Source of the DNA: S015-6 sp964479535
GTDB taxonomy: Bacteria; Desulfobacterota; DSWW01
NCBI GenBank assembly: GCA_964479535.1
Contig: CAYZMM010000002.1
Location: forward strand, 315,890 to 379,889
Direction of reading: 5' to 3'
DNA: 64,000 nucleotides
Below the pieces are notes generated by a model that was not told where the DNA came from, did not search any database, and was given only the letters and a program-made list of their open reading frames with translations. The translations under genes were made by a program, and so were the position numbers. Positions 40,867-50,600 of this stretch are shown one piece after another; within the stretch, counting starts at the first letter, position 1, and the number at the start of each line of letters is the position of its first letter.

Positions 40867-41985
40867 ATGCGTTCTCCAATGCGGCATAAGAAAGGTTGTT
40901 CGTCTTCCGTTTTGTCCCGAATCGCTGACATCCCGGCCAGGTGGAAATGGGTACTCGCCTACACGGCCCTGTTGCTCCTGACGCTCAATCAAACGCGGCG
41001 TTTCCTGAACTGGCTTGCCGAACACAACCTTTCCGGGTTTCTGGGCATTGCCCTGTTTCTCGCCGGTGTCGGGTGCCTCCTCTTCGTGCTCTACCGGATT
41101 CGTCGCGTCCGCGGCGGGTTCACGGCTTCTTCGGTGCTTCGGGTCCTGGCGATGCTGGGGCTCTACATGTTCTGTATGCTGACCACCACGGACCTGACCG
41201 CCGATCGGATTCACTTCGTGCAGTATGGAATCCTCGGCATTCTCTGCTTCCGTGCTGTACAACCCTCCCACCGGACGGTCAGGCGGGTGGCGTACGCAAC
41301 GGTCGTCGTCTTCGCCATCGGCCTTCTCGATGAAGGCATCCAGGGCCTTCTGGACGGTCGTTACTTCGATGTCCGGGACATTGTCATCGATCTCCTTGCC
41401 GGACTGTTGCCGGTGCTGGGGCTCCTCTGGCTCCCGCTCTATGCGAAAGGTGCCAAGGAAGGGCCCGAACCCGAGGCACACCCGGCCGCCTCGCAGGCGG
41501 AAGCGTCCGGTTCAGGGTTGCGCGCCTCGGACGGCTGGGTCTTCCTGGTGGCCCTCTGCCTCCTCTTTGCCGTCCTGTGGGTGGCCCGTGTCTCGTGGGA
41601 CCTGGAGCCCCTCTACGGGAAGTGGATACGGGAGAACCATTGCGGAAGAACCGAAACGATTCAGGTCCTTCCGGAGGGCACCATCCTGTGGAGAGACGAC
41701 GCAGGCGGAACGGGGAGGGGTGCGTATCGGATTCGAGGCAACCGGCTGGACGGCCCGCTGCTCGACGTGGATGTCCTGGCGGGAAAGGGCTCGGATGCCT
41801 GCTCCTGGACCACGGGCGAGGTGCGGCACCGTTACTTCCGGCTCGAGCCCGACCGGCTCGTCTTCACCAAAGAACGGGAGCACCCCTTCCGAAGGGCGGA
41901 CCCTTCCTCCGGTGTCCATCCCGCACATCCGCCCGAACGCCAGGCGAAAGAGCAAAGGCGAAGGGCGAAGGGGTTGGACGAGTAA
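40867..41985 (+). CDS. VanZ-like family membrane protein with extra C-terminal domain
   Basis: This 372-residue membrane protein has about five helices in a VanZ-like domain (ITADRIHFVQYGILG-type motif here as TTTDLTADRIHFVQYGILG, then GLLDEGIQGLLDGRYFDVRDI). A further helix (WVFLVALCLLFAVLWVA) and a non-membrane C-terminal region of about 120 residues follow, which I do not recognise. VanZ in enterococci gives low-level teicoplanin resistance by an unclear mechanism; distant members are common in polysaccharide loci. The ATG at 40867 is favoured over one at 40879. It is 53 bases from the acyltransferase. Confidence 0.8.
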   Translation: MRSPMRHKKGCSSSVLSRIADIPARWKWVLAYTALLLLTLNQTRRFLNWLAEHNLSGFLGIALFLAGVGCLLFVLYRIRRVRGGFTASSVLRVLAMLGLYMFCMLTTTDLTADRIHFVQYGILGILCFRAVQPSHRTVRRVAYATVVVFAIGLLDEGIQGLLDGRYFDVRDIVIDLLAGLLPVLGLLWLPLYAKGAKEGPEPEAHPAASQAEASGSGLRASDGWVFLVALCLLFAVLWVARVSWDLEPLYGKWIRENHCGRTETIQVLPEGTILWRDDAGGTGRGAYRIRGNRLDGPLLDVDVLAGKGSDACSWTTGEVRHRYFRLEPDRLVFTKEREHPFRRADPSSGVHPAHPPERQAKEQRRRAKGLDE

Positions 41986-42101
41986 CGGAAGCGGGAACTA
42001 GGGAGCGTCCCATCGCTCGTCGACCCTCAGCCTGTTTCGGAACCCCTCTTGTAGACGTAAACCCTCCCCTGACCCCTTCGCCTTTGCCCCTTCGCCTCTG
42101 C

Positions 42102-43361
42102 TCACGGCTCCCATCGGCGATCTTCTGATTTCCCATGCGTCACGATGGTCAGGTGTCGTTCGATCTCCGCCTCGATCCTGGCGATCCGGCTGTTCCAGTG
42201 GTGTCGGGCCGACGCTTCGATCCTGGCCCGCCAGGCCTCTTCGGCATCGGGCCGGTTCACCTCTTGCAGGGCGTGTCCGATCAGATCGCAGAAGTCCCGG
42301 CCCTTTCCCACATAGATCAGTTGAGAGTAGTCGCCCGTGGGAGGCACGGGTGTGGAGACGATGGGAAGACCGGTGGTCAAATACTCGTAGAGCTTCAGCG
42401 GGTCCATCGAAAGGGTCAGCCTCGACTCCGTGTGGGGGATGAGCAGAACGTCGGAGGCACGGAGGATCTCCGGTATCCGGCTGTGGTGGACGAGCCCCTT
42501 CCATTCCAGGTTGGGAAGGTGCGCCAGTTCCCTCTTCCTCCCTTCCGCAGCACGGGAGGTGGGCCCAACAAGCTGAACGCGGCACTCGGGCCGTTCCACG
42601 GCGACCCTTTCCAGCAGATCCAGATCCACCCGTTCCGCCACCACGCCCACGTAGGTGAGAACCGGTGGATCCCTCGGGTGTGCCTTCCTTCGAAGGGAGG
42701 GCGGGTCTGCGGGAAGGCGGAACAGGTCCCCGTCCACCCCGTTCGGCAGATGAATGACAGCGGCCTTCCGCGCCCTCTCCCGGAATCTGTCCCTCAGGTG
42801 ACGCGAGACCGTGAAGACGATGTCGGCATGCTCCATGACCGTCTCGTATCCGGAGCGTATCCGTCTTCCGAGATGCTGAAAGACGGAGACGGATTCCCAG
42901 TCATCGATCGCGTCGAAGATACGGATCGACGCGGGAATCTTCTCCATGAGATAAGCCTTGTGGACGTTGGCGATCCAGAGGATGGGCGGACCGGCCAGCC
43001 CCCGCATCGACTTGTCGACCAGGCGGGTCGTGTACCGCCGCTTGAGGGTGTCCGGTCCCACCAGGAAACGGGACGGGTCGAGGAGCCGGACCTTCGTCTC
43101 CTCGTCCGCTTTCCTGACCCCCCCAAGGACCGGAAGGGCCCGGAACCGGTCCATCCTCGGGACGGCGAACCCCTTCTGCAAATGCCGTAGATAGTTCGGT
43201 TCGTTCAGCACGTACATGTTCGAGCAGCGGTCGGACCGCGCGAGAAAGCGGCAGAGTTGCGCACTCCGGGTGCGGAATCCGTCCCAGCGCCAGAGGTGCC
43301 AGTCGCCGTAGCCGACGAAGAGCATGTCCCAGGACCGGTTCTTTGAGGGTTCTGTCTTCAT
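42102..43361 (-). CDS. Family 4-like glycosyltransferase
   Basis: This 419-residue GT-B enzyme starts with MLFVGYGDWHLWRWDGFRTRS and has IFDAIDDWESVSVFQHLG, then the nucleotide-sugar-facing VDLDLLERVAVERPE and PHTESRLTLSMDPLKLYEYL with the donor-side Glu. The GT4-type fold is clear; the sugar is unknown. The start overlaps the Wzy-like stop as ATGA, so the two genes are translationally coupled. It ends 16 bases from the next plus-strand region, opposite the VanZ gene. Confidence 0.82.
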   Translation of the reverse strand: MKTEPSKNRSWDMLFVGYGDWHLWRWDGFRTRSAQLCRFLARSDRCSNMYVLNEPNYLRHLQKGFAVPRMDRFRALPVLGGVRKADEETKVRLLDPSRFLVGPDTLKRRYTTRLVDKSMRGLAGPPILWIANVHKAYLMEKIPASIRIFDAIDDWESVSVFQHLGRRIRSGYETVMEHADIVFTVSRHLRDRFRERARKAAVIHLPNGVDGDLFRLPADPPSLRRKAHPRDPPVLTYVGVVAERVDLDLLERVAVERPECRVQLVGPTSRAAEGRKRELAHLPNLEWKGLVHHSRIPEILRASDVLLIPHTESRLTLSMDPLKLYEYLTTGLPIVSTPVPPTGDYSQLIYVGKGRDFCDLIGHALQEVNRPDAEEAWRARIEASARHHWNSRIARIEAEIERHLTIVTHGKSEDRRWEP

Positions 43362-44905
43362 GGTCCCATCGGAGGAGGGGAAGGCGGCGGGGCCGCTCCG
43401 TCTCGGGCCGAATCCCGGGACTCCTCGTCGAGACGGGGGAAATGAAACAGCGCGATGCCCACGAGGAGGTGAATGACGATCGGAATGACGTGGCAGCTCC
43501 AGACGTTCAGGAAGATCCCGAAGATGGCGCAGGCAAGGTAAGCGGCGAAGATCCCGTGCGTGAGATCCTTGAGAAACGGGTCCACCAGCCGGGCGCCCAT
43601 GGCCAGGAGGGCGCGCATCGTCTCAAGCACGATGGCGATGTACAGACAGAAACCCGGGAAGCCGAGCTGTGTGCCCACCTGGAGATACCAGCACTCCGTG
43701 TTGAAGCCGCCGGTCAGGGTTGCGGCAAAACGAATGCCCACTCTCCCGGTCATCCCGAGGCCCAGTCCCAGCGGATTGTCGAGCATCTTCTGGAATTGCC
43801 ATCCGTACGTGGACATGTGGACCACCAGGCTGGATTCTCTGCCCGAGAAGAGAGAGTGATAGAGAAAGGCCCTCCCGGCCGGGATGCTCACGAGCAGGGC
43901 TAGCAGAATGAGCCCCAGGACGAAGAAGGCGGAGAAGGTGACGAGGAATCTCTTCCTTCTCCAGGCAAGCGCGAGGGTTCCCACGGCCGTGCCGATCCAG
44001 GCCGACCGCGTCGTGGTGTACAGGAGCGCCAGCATGAGGATGAAGTACTGGATTTGCTTCCGCGGCCGGCCCTTCCGTTCCTCGGGAAACATGTAGAAGG
44101 GCTGGAGCAGGAGCAGCCAGATCATCAGATAGGCGCCCAGGCTCAGGGCGTCCTGGAGAATGGAAATGGCGCGGACAAAGGTCAGGCCGCCGGGCAGCAC
44201 CCGCTGGTAGTTCGGGTCGATGTAGGTGTAGCCGAAATCGGAGAACGCCTCGAGGCCGTACCCGAGGGTCTTGAGGAAGCCCATGCCGAAGAACTGGGCC
44301 TGGATGCATCCGAAGGCTGCGATGCCCGTGGCGATCCATGCGGAAATGGCCAGGTACTTCCTCATGTCCTCTTTTCCGAAGGGGATGAATCGGACGAGGA
44401 AGTAGTAGAGGTAGAAGAGGATCTGCTCCTTGACGCCCCACATCCCCATCAGCAGCTTTCCATCCGCGGCGGCCCGCACGAAATAGACCAGTACCAGGGA
44501 GATGTAGACCAGGGTCAGGCCGTCCAGGAGGGGCGCCGAGAAGAGGACTCTGCGCATCCCCCCGATCTTCCTTCCGAACATGGCGACCAGGACCAGCACC
44601 TCGGTCCATCGCGACAGGCCGAACATGACGAGCTGGCCCACCACCTGGAAACGGAGGAGCTGGATGCGGACAAAGGGGTAGAGGGGCAGGAAGGTGAAGA
44701 TGAGGAGCAGGGCCCACTTCCCCTGCCTCAGGATCAGGTTCGTGACGAACCCGAAGACAATGAAGCCTGCAGCGAAACTCAGGGTCAAGGGGGGGCGCTT
44801 GTGGGTGGTCAGGTAGAAGAATAAATAGGCCACGAAGAAGAGGAAGAGGCCGAAAGAGATCTCCCGGACCCACTTCTCGCGGTCTATCCGAATTCGATGG
44901 AGCAC
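43358..44905 (-). CDS. O-antigen ligase/polymerase (Wzy-like)
   Basis: This 515-residue integral membrane protein has about ten helices, a Wzy_C-type large periplasmic loop with RVLPGGLTFVRAISILQDAL and a C-terminal helix pair. The WaaL/Wzy superfamily polymerises repeat units or attaches O-antigen to lipid A. It was annotated from the GTG at 44905 because the frame upstream has no membrane helices and is rich in Arg and Gly. The gene after it is the GT4 at 42102 with an ATGA overlap. In a locus with Wza and Wzc, the polymerase role is favoured. Confidence 0.83.
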   Translation of the reverse strand: MLHRIRIDREKWVREISFGLFLFFVAYLFFYLTTHKRPPLTLSFAAGFIVFGFVTNLILRQGKWALLLIFTFLPLYPFVRIQLLRFQVVGQLVMFGLSRWTEVLVLVAMFGRKIGGMRRVLFSAPLLDGLTLVYISLVLVYFVRAAADGKLLMGMWGVKEQILFYLYYFLVRFIPFGKEDMRKYLAISAWIATGIAAFGCIQAQFFGMGFLKTLGYGLEAFSDFGYTYIDPNYQRVLPGGLTFVRAISILQDALSLGAYLMIWLLLLQPFYMFPEERKGRPRKQIQYFILMLALLYTTTRSAWIGTAVGTLALAWRRKRFLVTFSAFFVLGLILLALLVSIPAGRAFLYHSLFSGRESSLVVHMSTYGWQFQKMLDNPLGLGLGMTGRVGIRFAATLTGGFNTECWYLQVGTQLGFPGFCLYIAIVLETMRALLAMGARLVDPFLKDLTHGIFAAYLACAIFGIFLNVWSCHVIPIVIHLLVGIALFHFPRLDEESRDSARDGAAPPPSPPPMGP

Positions 44906-45138
44906 CCTGTAGGATCCCGTACCGATCGAGTCGGCGAAGTTGCGTGTAATCTGCAGGCTAGCACATGAAAAAAGCGCGAAACAAGCCGGGCTCGGGCCGT
45001 GCCCTTCTCTGTGCTTGTCGGACCCGATGGGTCGAACCTTGAGAAATCCCCGCACGCCTGCAAGCCGGACCTTGCGCACGTCCACCGCTCTTGTGACGTA
45101 GTTCGGTACAACATGCGGGCCGGGCCTGTGTCCGCTGG

Positions 45139-46674
45139 TCAGAGGTACCCGAGCTTTTCCAGCCGTTTCATGACCTCCTCCTCCTCCTCCCGGGAGAAGG
45201 CAACCGAGAGGTCGTGTTCGGCCCGGACGAGTTCGGTCACATAATAGGCAGGGGCGGCACCGTCGCACGCCTCGAGGAGACAACGCCCGTCGAGACCTTC
45301 GGGGATTCTCAGCCCTCCCAGGGCGAGGACGGTGGGCAGCACATCGACCAGTGCTGCCTGTCCGGGGGATGGGCGCGTCTCCATGGCCGGGCCGGAAAGC
45401 AGGAGTACGCCCTGCTGGTTGTGTTCGTGTTTCAGGTCCACGGGGCCGATGGGACCGTTTTCGTAAAGTCCGGGCTCCAGGTGCCAGGACCCGGGGTCAA
45501 GGATCACCCCGTCCGGAAGCTGTTCCATGTGATCCCCGTGGTAGATGTCCCGGCAGGAGGCGAGACGGATCGGCTGATACCGATCGATTCCGGAAAGCTC
45601 GCTCAATCGGTCCGCCATCCTGCTGAGCAGGGACTCCGTTTCCCCCGGGGGGACCCGGCCCCGGGATTCTCGGCCCTCGACATTCAGAAAGAGATCGCAA
45701 TACTCCCCGGGCCCGAGAAAGGCCTCGCTCCCGGCGTAGTCGATCGGCAGGAAGGCCGGGTACTGAATCCCGGCGGGCAGCACGTTCCGGAGGAACTGGG
45801 GCATCCACTTCTTGATCGAGCTCATCCCGGAACGCTGAAGAATCTTCCGGAGGGCGAACCCGAGCTGCTCCCTTCGGCTCCTCATCCCCTGTCCCTCCAC
45901 AAGCGTCAGAAACCCCTCCTGTACGAGCCACTCGCCGAAGTAGAACACCGGCCCCTCGATGATGTTGATCCCATGGTCGCTGACCACCACGTGTCGTTCG
46001 CCCAGAGGGAGAAGCTCGCCCAGGTTCTTGTCGATCTCCTTGTAGACCCTTTGGATCTGCTTCTCGGTCAACATGGCGTGCAGGGCCATGTCCGGAAGAT
46101 TGTACACCACCATGCAGACCTCGGGTCTGCGATCTTCGATCAGGTGCCGGGTTACCCGGGTGCAGGCTTCGGCCTGTTCGAAGGCGAAACGAAGAAAGCC
46201 GTGGATGCTCGAGAACTCGCTCGGGTGGTGTACCTCGGGCCGGTAGCCCATGTCGAGGATCCGCTGCTCGAGCGAGGGCGGCCGTGTTTCCAGTGAGGTG
46301 AAGCGGCCTGTGATCCCGAAGCACACGCCCTCCGGAACCGGCCCCGGCCACGGCACGTTGACGATCCCGCAGGAGAATCCCTGCTCGGCACAGTATTCCC
46401 AAAGGGCCCTGGCAGGCGTGCGCTGGAGGGTTACCGGCACGAAAGCGTAGTCCCGGCGCAGGAAGAAGCCGAGGAGTCCGGTCCTTCCCGGGTTGACGCC
46501 GGAGCAGATGGAGGCCCAGGCCCCCGGCGTTATGGGTGGATGGGTCGAGGCGAGCGGCGTCAGCACCCCTTCCGCAAGGAGCTTCGAGAAGTTGGGCATG
46601 TCCGACGGGTGCTTCCGGATCAGGTCGTAGTCCAGCCCGTCGAATCCGATCAGAAGCAGCTTGGCTGGGTCCAT
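45139..46674 (-). CDS. Type I phosphodiesterase/nucleotide pyrophosphatase-like protein
   Basis: This 511-residue soluble alkaline-phosphatase-superfamily protein begins LLLIGFDGLDYDL (D12, metal ligand), with THPPITPGAWASI (T49, probable nucleophile), VVSDHGINII and HEHNQQGVLLLSGPAM. These marks match the family found beside glycan genes, differing from the membrane-bound one at 17441 by lack of signal helices. Its substrate is unknown; a role in releasing or moving a phospho-linked group is possible. It lies upstream of the Wzy-like gene in the same direction, 233 bases away. Confidence 0.87.
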   Translation of the reverse strand: MDPAKLLLIGFDGLDYDLIRKHPSDMPNFSKLLAEGVLTPLASTHPPITPGAWASICSGVNPGRTGLLGFFLRRDYAFVPVTLQRTPARALWEYCAEQGFSCGIVNVPWPGPVPEGVCFGITGRFTSLETRPPSLEQRILDMGYRPEVHHPSEFSSIHGFLRFAFEQAEACTRVTRHLIEDRRPEVCMVVYNLPDMALHAMLTEKQIQRVYKEIDKNLGELLPLGERHVVVSDHGINIIEGPVFYFGEWLVQEGFLTLVEGQGMRSRREQLGFALRKILQRSGMSSIKKWMPQFLRNVLPAGIQYPAFLPIDYAGSEAFLGPGEYCDLFLNVEGRESRGRVPPGETESLLSRMADRLSELSGIDRYQPIRLASCRDIYHGDHMEQLPDGVILDPGSWHLEPGLYENGPIGPVDLKHEHNQQGVLLLSGPAMETRPSPGQAALVDVLPTVLALGGLRIPEGLDGRCLLEACDGAAPAYYVTELVRAEHDLSVAFSREEEEEVMKRLEKLGYL

Positions 46675-46886
46675 GGCTTCCTTCCTGGAACGGGTTGCCG
46701 TGGGGGCGATTCGGAGAAAGTCCGAAAGGCCTCATGTTGACATATTTTCCGGCCCCTTGCTAGATTTCGAACGGGAGCCTCGATGTCCTCTTCTCTTTTC
46801 GCCTTCCGGGGAGGGACCTGCCGATTACGCAAGGAACCCGGCTTCGCCGATTCTTCGGCTGGCTTTTCTACTTTTTCCGGTTCGAG
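46675..46886. other. Divergent gap between phosphodiesterase and acyltransferase genes
   Basis: These 212 bases separate divergent genes and would hold both promoters. A strong GGGGAGGGA at about 46809-46816 is followed by CTG (46818) and ATT (46824) codons in frame with the acyltransferase, which suggests its real start may be here (see that entry). No clear -35/-10 pair was found. Confidence 0.35.
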
Positions 46887-47441
46887 TTGCTCGCCCCGCT
46901 GGGCAACCGACTCCTGAGGATGCGATACACCCGGAGGGCGAGGAAGATCGGCAGGAAGGTGTGGATCGATCTGGGCGTCCACATGGGCGGACGTGAGATC
47001 CACGTGGAGGATGCAGTCTACGTAGGGCCCAAATGCAGGCTTTACGGGGCCGGTGGAATCCGGATCGGCGAAGGGACGATCTTCGGTCCCGAGGTCACGG
47101 TCCTCTCGACCATGCCGCGGTACGAGGATCCGGCCTGCCTCCCTTTCGAGCCGGCCCCCACGCCCATGCCGGTTCGGATCGGCCGCGGGGTCTGGGTCGG
47201 GTACGGGGCCGTGCTGTGCCCCGGCGTGCAGGTGGGGGAGGGTGCGGTTGTCGGCATGGGGGCCGTCGTGTGGGAAGACGTACCGGCCGGTGCCGTCGTG
47301 GGGGGCAATCCGGCCAGGATCCTCCGGATGCGGGATGCAGAGCTCATCCGTTCCCTGCTGCGCGAGGAACGGTTCTTCGGGAGCGACCGTGTCCGGATGA
47401 TGCGCAAGAGACGATTGGCCCTGCAACGTGGTACGGAGTAG
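46887..47441 (+). CDS. Hexapeptide-repeat acyltransferase
   Basis: This protein of at least 184 residues has left-handed helix hexads: VHMGGREIHVEDAVYVGPKC and VRIGRGVWVGYGAVLCPGV, and the terminal GNPARILRM. It probably acylates a glycan residue with acetyl-CoA. The TTG at 46887 lacks a ribosome site. The frame is open upstream and reads on through FFGWLFYFFRFELLAPLG, a membrane-associating helix typical of related enzymes. A strong GGGGAGGGA followed by in-frame CTG (46818) or ATT (46824) suggests a non-standard start there, adding 21-23 residues. Confidence 0.85.
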   Translation: MLAPLGNRLLRMRYTRRARKIGRKVWIDLGVHMGGREIHVEDAVYVGPKCRLYGAGGIRIGEGTIFGPEVTVLSTMPRYEDPACLPFEPAPTPMPVRIGRGVWVGYGAVLCPGVQVGEGAVVGMGAVVWEDVPAGAVVGGNPARILRMRDAELIRSLLREERFFGSDRVRMMRKRRLALQRGTE

Positions 47442-47449
47442 GGGGACCC

Positions 47450-47956
47450 ATGGGATGGTTCCGGCGTAAGCAGCGCCGCGCGCGTTTTCATCCGACCGTG
47501 CTCCTTGCCGAGGGCGTCCGCATCGCCTTCCCGGAGCGGCTGGTCCTGGGCGACCACATTGCGATCGGCCGGGACTGCTACCTGCAGGCCAGGGGCGGGA
47601 TCACCATCGGGGATCACAGCATGCTCGGGTCCCGCGTGGTGGTCCTTTCCCACAACCACAACTACCTCGATCCTGCGAGGCTGCCCTATGACGAGGAGGA
47701 GATCGCCCGTCCCGTCGTGCTGGGTCGCTACGTGTGGGTGGGGATGGGGTCCATGATCTGTCCGGGCACGAAGATCGGCGATGCGGCCGTGGTGTTGATC
47801 GGATCGGTCGTCACCAAGGACGTCCCCCCCATGGCGATCGTACGGGGCAATCCGGCGACTCCTGTCGGAAGCCGGGACCCGGAGCGGACCCGGGAGTTGA
47901 TGGAAAGAGGTTGCTCCTTCATGGCCGACCGGCAGACCCCTCCCGACGACCTCTGA
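47450..47956 (+). CDS. Hexapeptide-repeat acyltransferase
   Basis: This 168-residue protein has an N-terminal basic patch (MGWFRRKQRRARFHPTV) and left-handed helix hexads including LVLGDHIAIGRDCYLQARGG and YVWVGMGSMICPGTKIGDAAVVLIG, with the VRGNPATPVG end. It is a paralogue of the protein just upstream; the two probably acylate different positions or sugars. The ATG is 8 bases after the previous stop and follows AGGGGGACCC, so the genes are co-transcribed. Confidence 0.88.
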   Translation: MGWFRRKQRRARFHPTVLLAEGVRIAFPERLVLGDHIAIGRDCYLQARGGITIGDHSMLGSRVVVLSHNHNYLDPARLPYDEEEIARPVVLGRYVWVGMGSMICPGTKIGDAAVVLIGSVVTKDVPPMAIVRGNPATPVGSRDPERTRELMERGCSFMADRQTPPDDL

Positions 47957-48014
47957 GGGCACCGCATCCCCGGTTTCCCTTTTTCGTGCCTTACCCCTCC
48001 GTGGGCGGCCTTTC

Positions 48015-48043
48015 TTGCGATTCCTTTCGGGCCTGTGCTAAAT
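48015..48043 (+). promoter_or_regulatory. Candidate promoter for leuS
   Basis: TTGCGA (48015-48020), a 17-base spacer and CTAAAT (48038-48043) lie 67 bases before the leuS ATG. The match is modest. The leader is too short for a T-box. Confidence 0.3.
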
Positions 48044-48109
48044 AGAACGGATTCGTTTTTCATGTTTCGTGTTACGGATGCGAAAGGGGCGGGCGGTAAA
48101 GGGGAGACC

Positions 48110-50599
48110 ATGTCGTCGCGCAAGTACAACCCGGCTGAGATAGAGGAGAAGTGGCAGGGCCTCTGGGCGGAGCGGGATCTGTTCCGTGTCCGGGAGGACA
48201 CGGACAAGCCGAAATACTACCTCATGGAGATGTTCCCGTACCCGAGCGGCAACCTGCACATGGGGCACGTCCGGAATTACTCGATCGGAGACGTGCTGGC
48301 CCGGTTCAGGAGGATGAGCGGCTGGAACGTTCTTCATCCCATGGGCTGGGATGCCTTCGGAATGCCGGCCGAGAATGCGGCCATCGAGAGCGGGGTGCAC
48401 CCGGCGATCCACACGGAGAAGAACATCCAGAAGATGATCCGGCAGCTGAAGCGGATGGGCTTCAGCTACGACTGGAACCGGGAGATCAACACGAGCAGCC
48501 CGGAGTACTACCGATGGGAGCAGTGGCTGTTCATTCAGATGTACAAGAAAGGGCTGGCCTACAGAAAGAGCTCGGAGGTCAACTGGTGTGACCAGTGCCA
48601 GACCGTTCTCGCCAACGAGCAGGTGGAAGCGGGCCGATGCTGGCGCTGCGAGCAGGAAGTGGACCCGCGCGAACTGGAGCAATGGTTCTTCCGGATCACC
48701 GACTACGCGGAAGAGCTTCTCGAGGAGTGTTCGCGCATGGACGGCTGGCCCGAGCGGGTGCTCACCATGCAGCAGAACTGGATAGGCAGGAGCGAGGGAG
48801 GTACGATCCTCTTTCCGCTCTGGGACCGGGAGGGAAGCATCGAGGTCTTCACCACACGCCAGGACACGCTCTTCGGGGCGACCTTCATGAGCCTTGCCCC
48901 GGAGCATCCCCTTGCCATGGAGCTTGCCGAGGGCACGGACCGGGAGGCCGAGGTTCGCGAATTCATCGACCGGACGCGCAGGCAGGACAAACGAAGCCGG
49001 ACCTCTGCGGATTACGAGAAAGAGGGGATCTTCACCGGTTCCTACTGCAGAAACCCGGTGACCGGCGGGAAGATGCCCGTCTTCGTTGCGAACTTCGTGG
49101 TCATGGAGTACGGCACCGGCGCGGTCATGGCGGTCCCTGCGCACGATCAGCGGGATTTCGAGTTTGCCAGGCGCTACGACCTGCCCATCCGGGTGGTGGT
49201 CCTGCCCGAGGGAGGCGAAGGACTGTCGGCCGAAACCATGCAGGCGGCCTATGAAGAATACGGCGTGCTGACCGAATCGGACCGGTTCACAGGCCTGAAG
49301 TCGGAGGAGGCGAGAAGAAGGATCACCGAGTACTTGGAGGGGCAGGGCCTCGGCAAAGGAACCGTTCAGTATCGCCTCCGGGACTGGTGTATTTCCAGGC
49401 AGCGGTACTGGGGGGCGCCGATTCCGGTCATCTACTGTGACGGGTGCGGCATCCAGCCGGTCCCGGAAGACGATCTGCCGGTACGGCTGCCCATGGACGT
49501 GGATTTCCAGACCAAGGGTTCGCCCCTGGCGGCCCACGCCGGATTCGTGGAGGCGACCTGTCCCAGCTGCCAGGGGAAGGCACGGCGGGAAACCGACACG
49601 ATGGACACCTTTGTGGAGTCCTCCTGGTACTTCGATCGCTACACATCCCCCCATTACCACCAGGGCATGTTCGACCCGGAGAAGATCCACTACTGGATGC
49701 CCGTGGACCTGTACATCGGCGGCATCGAACACGCGGTCCTGCATCTGCTCTATTCGAGGTTCTATACACGGGTCCTGCGGGACATGGGCATGCTCGAGGT
49801 CAGTGAGCCCTTCGAGACCCTGCTCACCCAGGGAATGGTGATCAAGGACGGCGCCAAGATGTCAAAGTCCAAGGGAAACGTGGTGGACCCGGACGCCATG
49901 GTGCAACGCTACGGTGCGGACACCACCCGGCTCTTCAGCCTCTTCGCCGCGCCGCCGGAAAAGGATCTCGAGTGGAGCGAGCAGGGCGTTGAAGGTGCCT
50001 TTCGTTTTCTCCAGCGGATCTGGCGGTGGGTGGATGAGTGGCGGGACGAGCTGGCGGGAGTGGAACCGTACGAGGGCCCCCTGCCGTCCCGGGAGCCCTT
50101 TGCCGGCCTCTTCCGGAAAGCCCATGAGACGATCCATCGGGTGACGCGGGATGTCGGGGAAAGGATGCACCTGAATACGGCGGTGAGCGCGATCATGGAG
50201 CTCGTGAACGAGCTCTACCTCGTCGAACCGGCCCATCTTCGGGACGAGGCCGCCGACAGGGCCGTCCTTCGAACCGCCATCGAGACGATCCTGATCCTCC
50301 TGTCTCCCTTCGCGCCCCACATTGCCGACGAGCTCTGGGTCGACCTAGGGAACGATAAGCCGTTGCTCGAGATGCCCTGGCCTTCCCACCGGGAGGATGC
50401 CCTCCGGAAGGAGGAGGTCACCCTCGTGATCCAGGTCAACGGCAAGGTTCGTTCCAGGATGCAGGTCCCCCGGGACGCCGCACAGGCCGAAATCGAGCAG
50501 CAGGCACTGGCGGACGAGAAGGTCCGGCGGTTCATGGCAGGCAATGCGCCCAGGAAGGTCGTCCATGTTCCCGGGCGGCTCGTCAACATCGTGGTTTGA
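48110..50599 (+). CDS. leuS: Leucyl-tRNA synthetase
   Basis: This 829-residue class Ia synthetase charges tRNA-Leu. It has HMGHVRNYSIGDV (HIGH-type motif) near residue 50, a zinc/Cys region (CDQCQTVLANEQ and CWRCEQ), the CP1 editing domain, and KMSKSKGNVVDPD near 580. The C-terminus has VTLVIQVNGKVRSRMQVP. The ATG at 48110 is chosen because AGGGGAGACC is directly ahead; the frame extends further upstream but MSSRKYNPAEIEEKWQ is the standard start. The length is right for the bacterial alpha-chain form. lptE and holA follow. Confidence 0.98.
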   Translation: MSSRKYNPAEIEEKWQGLWAERDLFRVREDTDKPKYYLMEMFPYPSGNLHMGHVRNYSIGDVLARFRRMSGWNVLHPMGWDAFGMPAENAAIESGVHPAIHTEKNIQKMIRQLKRMGFSYDWNREINTSSPEYYRWEQWLFIQMYKKGLAYRKSSEVNWCDQCQTVLANEQVEAGRCWRCEQEVDPRELEQWFFRITDYAEELLEECSRMDGWPERVLTMQQNWIGRSEGGTILFPLWDREGSIEVFTTRQDTLFGATFMSLAPEHPLAMELAEGTDREAEVREFIDRTRRQDKRSRTSADYEKEGIFTGSYCRNPVTGGKMPVFVANFVVMEYGTGAVMAVPAHDQRDFEFARRYDLPIRVVVLPEGGEGLSAETMQAAYEEYGVLTESDRFTGLKSEEARRRITEYLEGQGLGKGTVQYRLRDWCISRQRYWGAPIPVIYCDGCGIQPVPEDDLPVRLPMDVDFQTKGSPLAAHAGFVEATCPSCQGKARRETDTMDTFVESSWYFDRYTSPHYHQGMFDPEKIHYWMPVDLYIGGIEHAVLHLLYSRFYTRVLRDMGMLEVSEPFETLLTQGMVIKDGAKMSKSKGNVVDPDAMVQRYGADTTRLFSLFAAPPEKDLEWSEQGVEGAFRFLQRIWRWVDEWRDELAGVEPYEGPLPSREPFAGLFRKAHETIHRVTRDVGERMHLNTAVSAIMELVNELYLVEPAHLRDEAADRAVLRTAIETILILLSPFAPHIADELWVDLGNDKPLLEMPWPSHREDALRKEEVTLVIQVNGKVRSRMQVPRDAAQAEIEQQALADEKVRRFMAGNAPRKVVHVPGRLVNIVV

Positions 50600-50600
50600 C

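Noticed and set aside
48045..48110. T-box riboswitch before leuS
   Set aside because: Only about 65 bases follow the candidate promoter; no T-box sequence or terminator/antiterminator pair is seen.
48038..49744. Minus-strand frame opposite leuS (568 codons)
   Set aside because: leuS has all class Ia motifs in frame; the reverse translation is rich in Arg, Gly, Leu and Val without domains.
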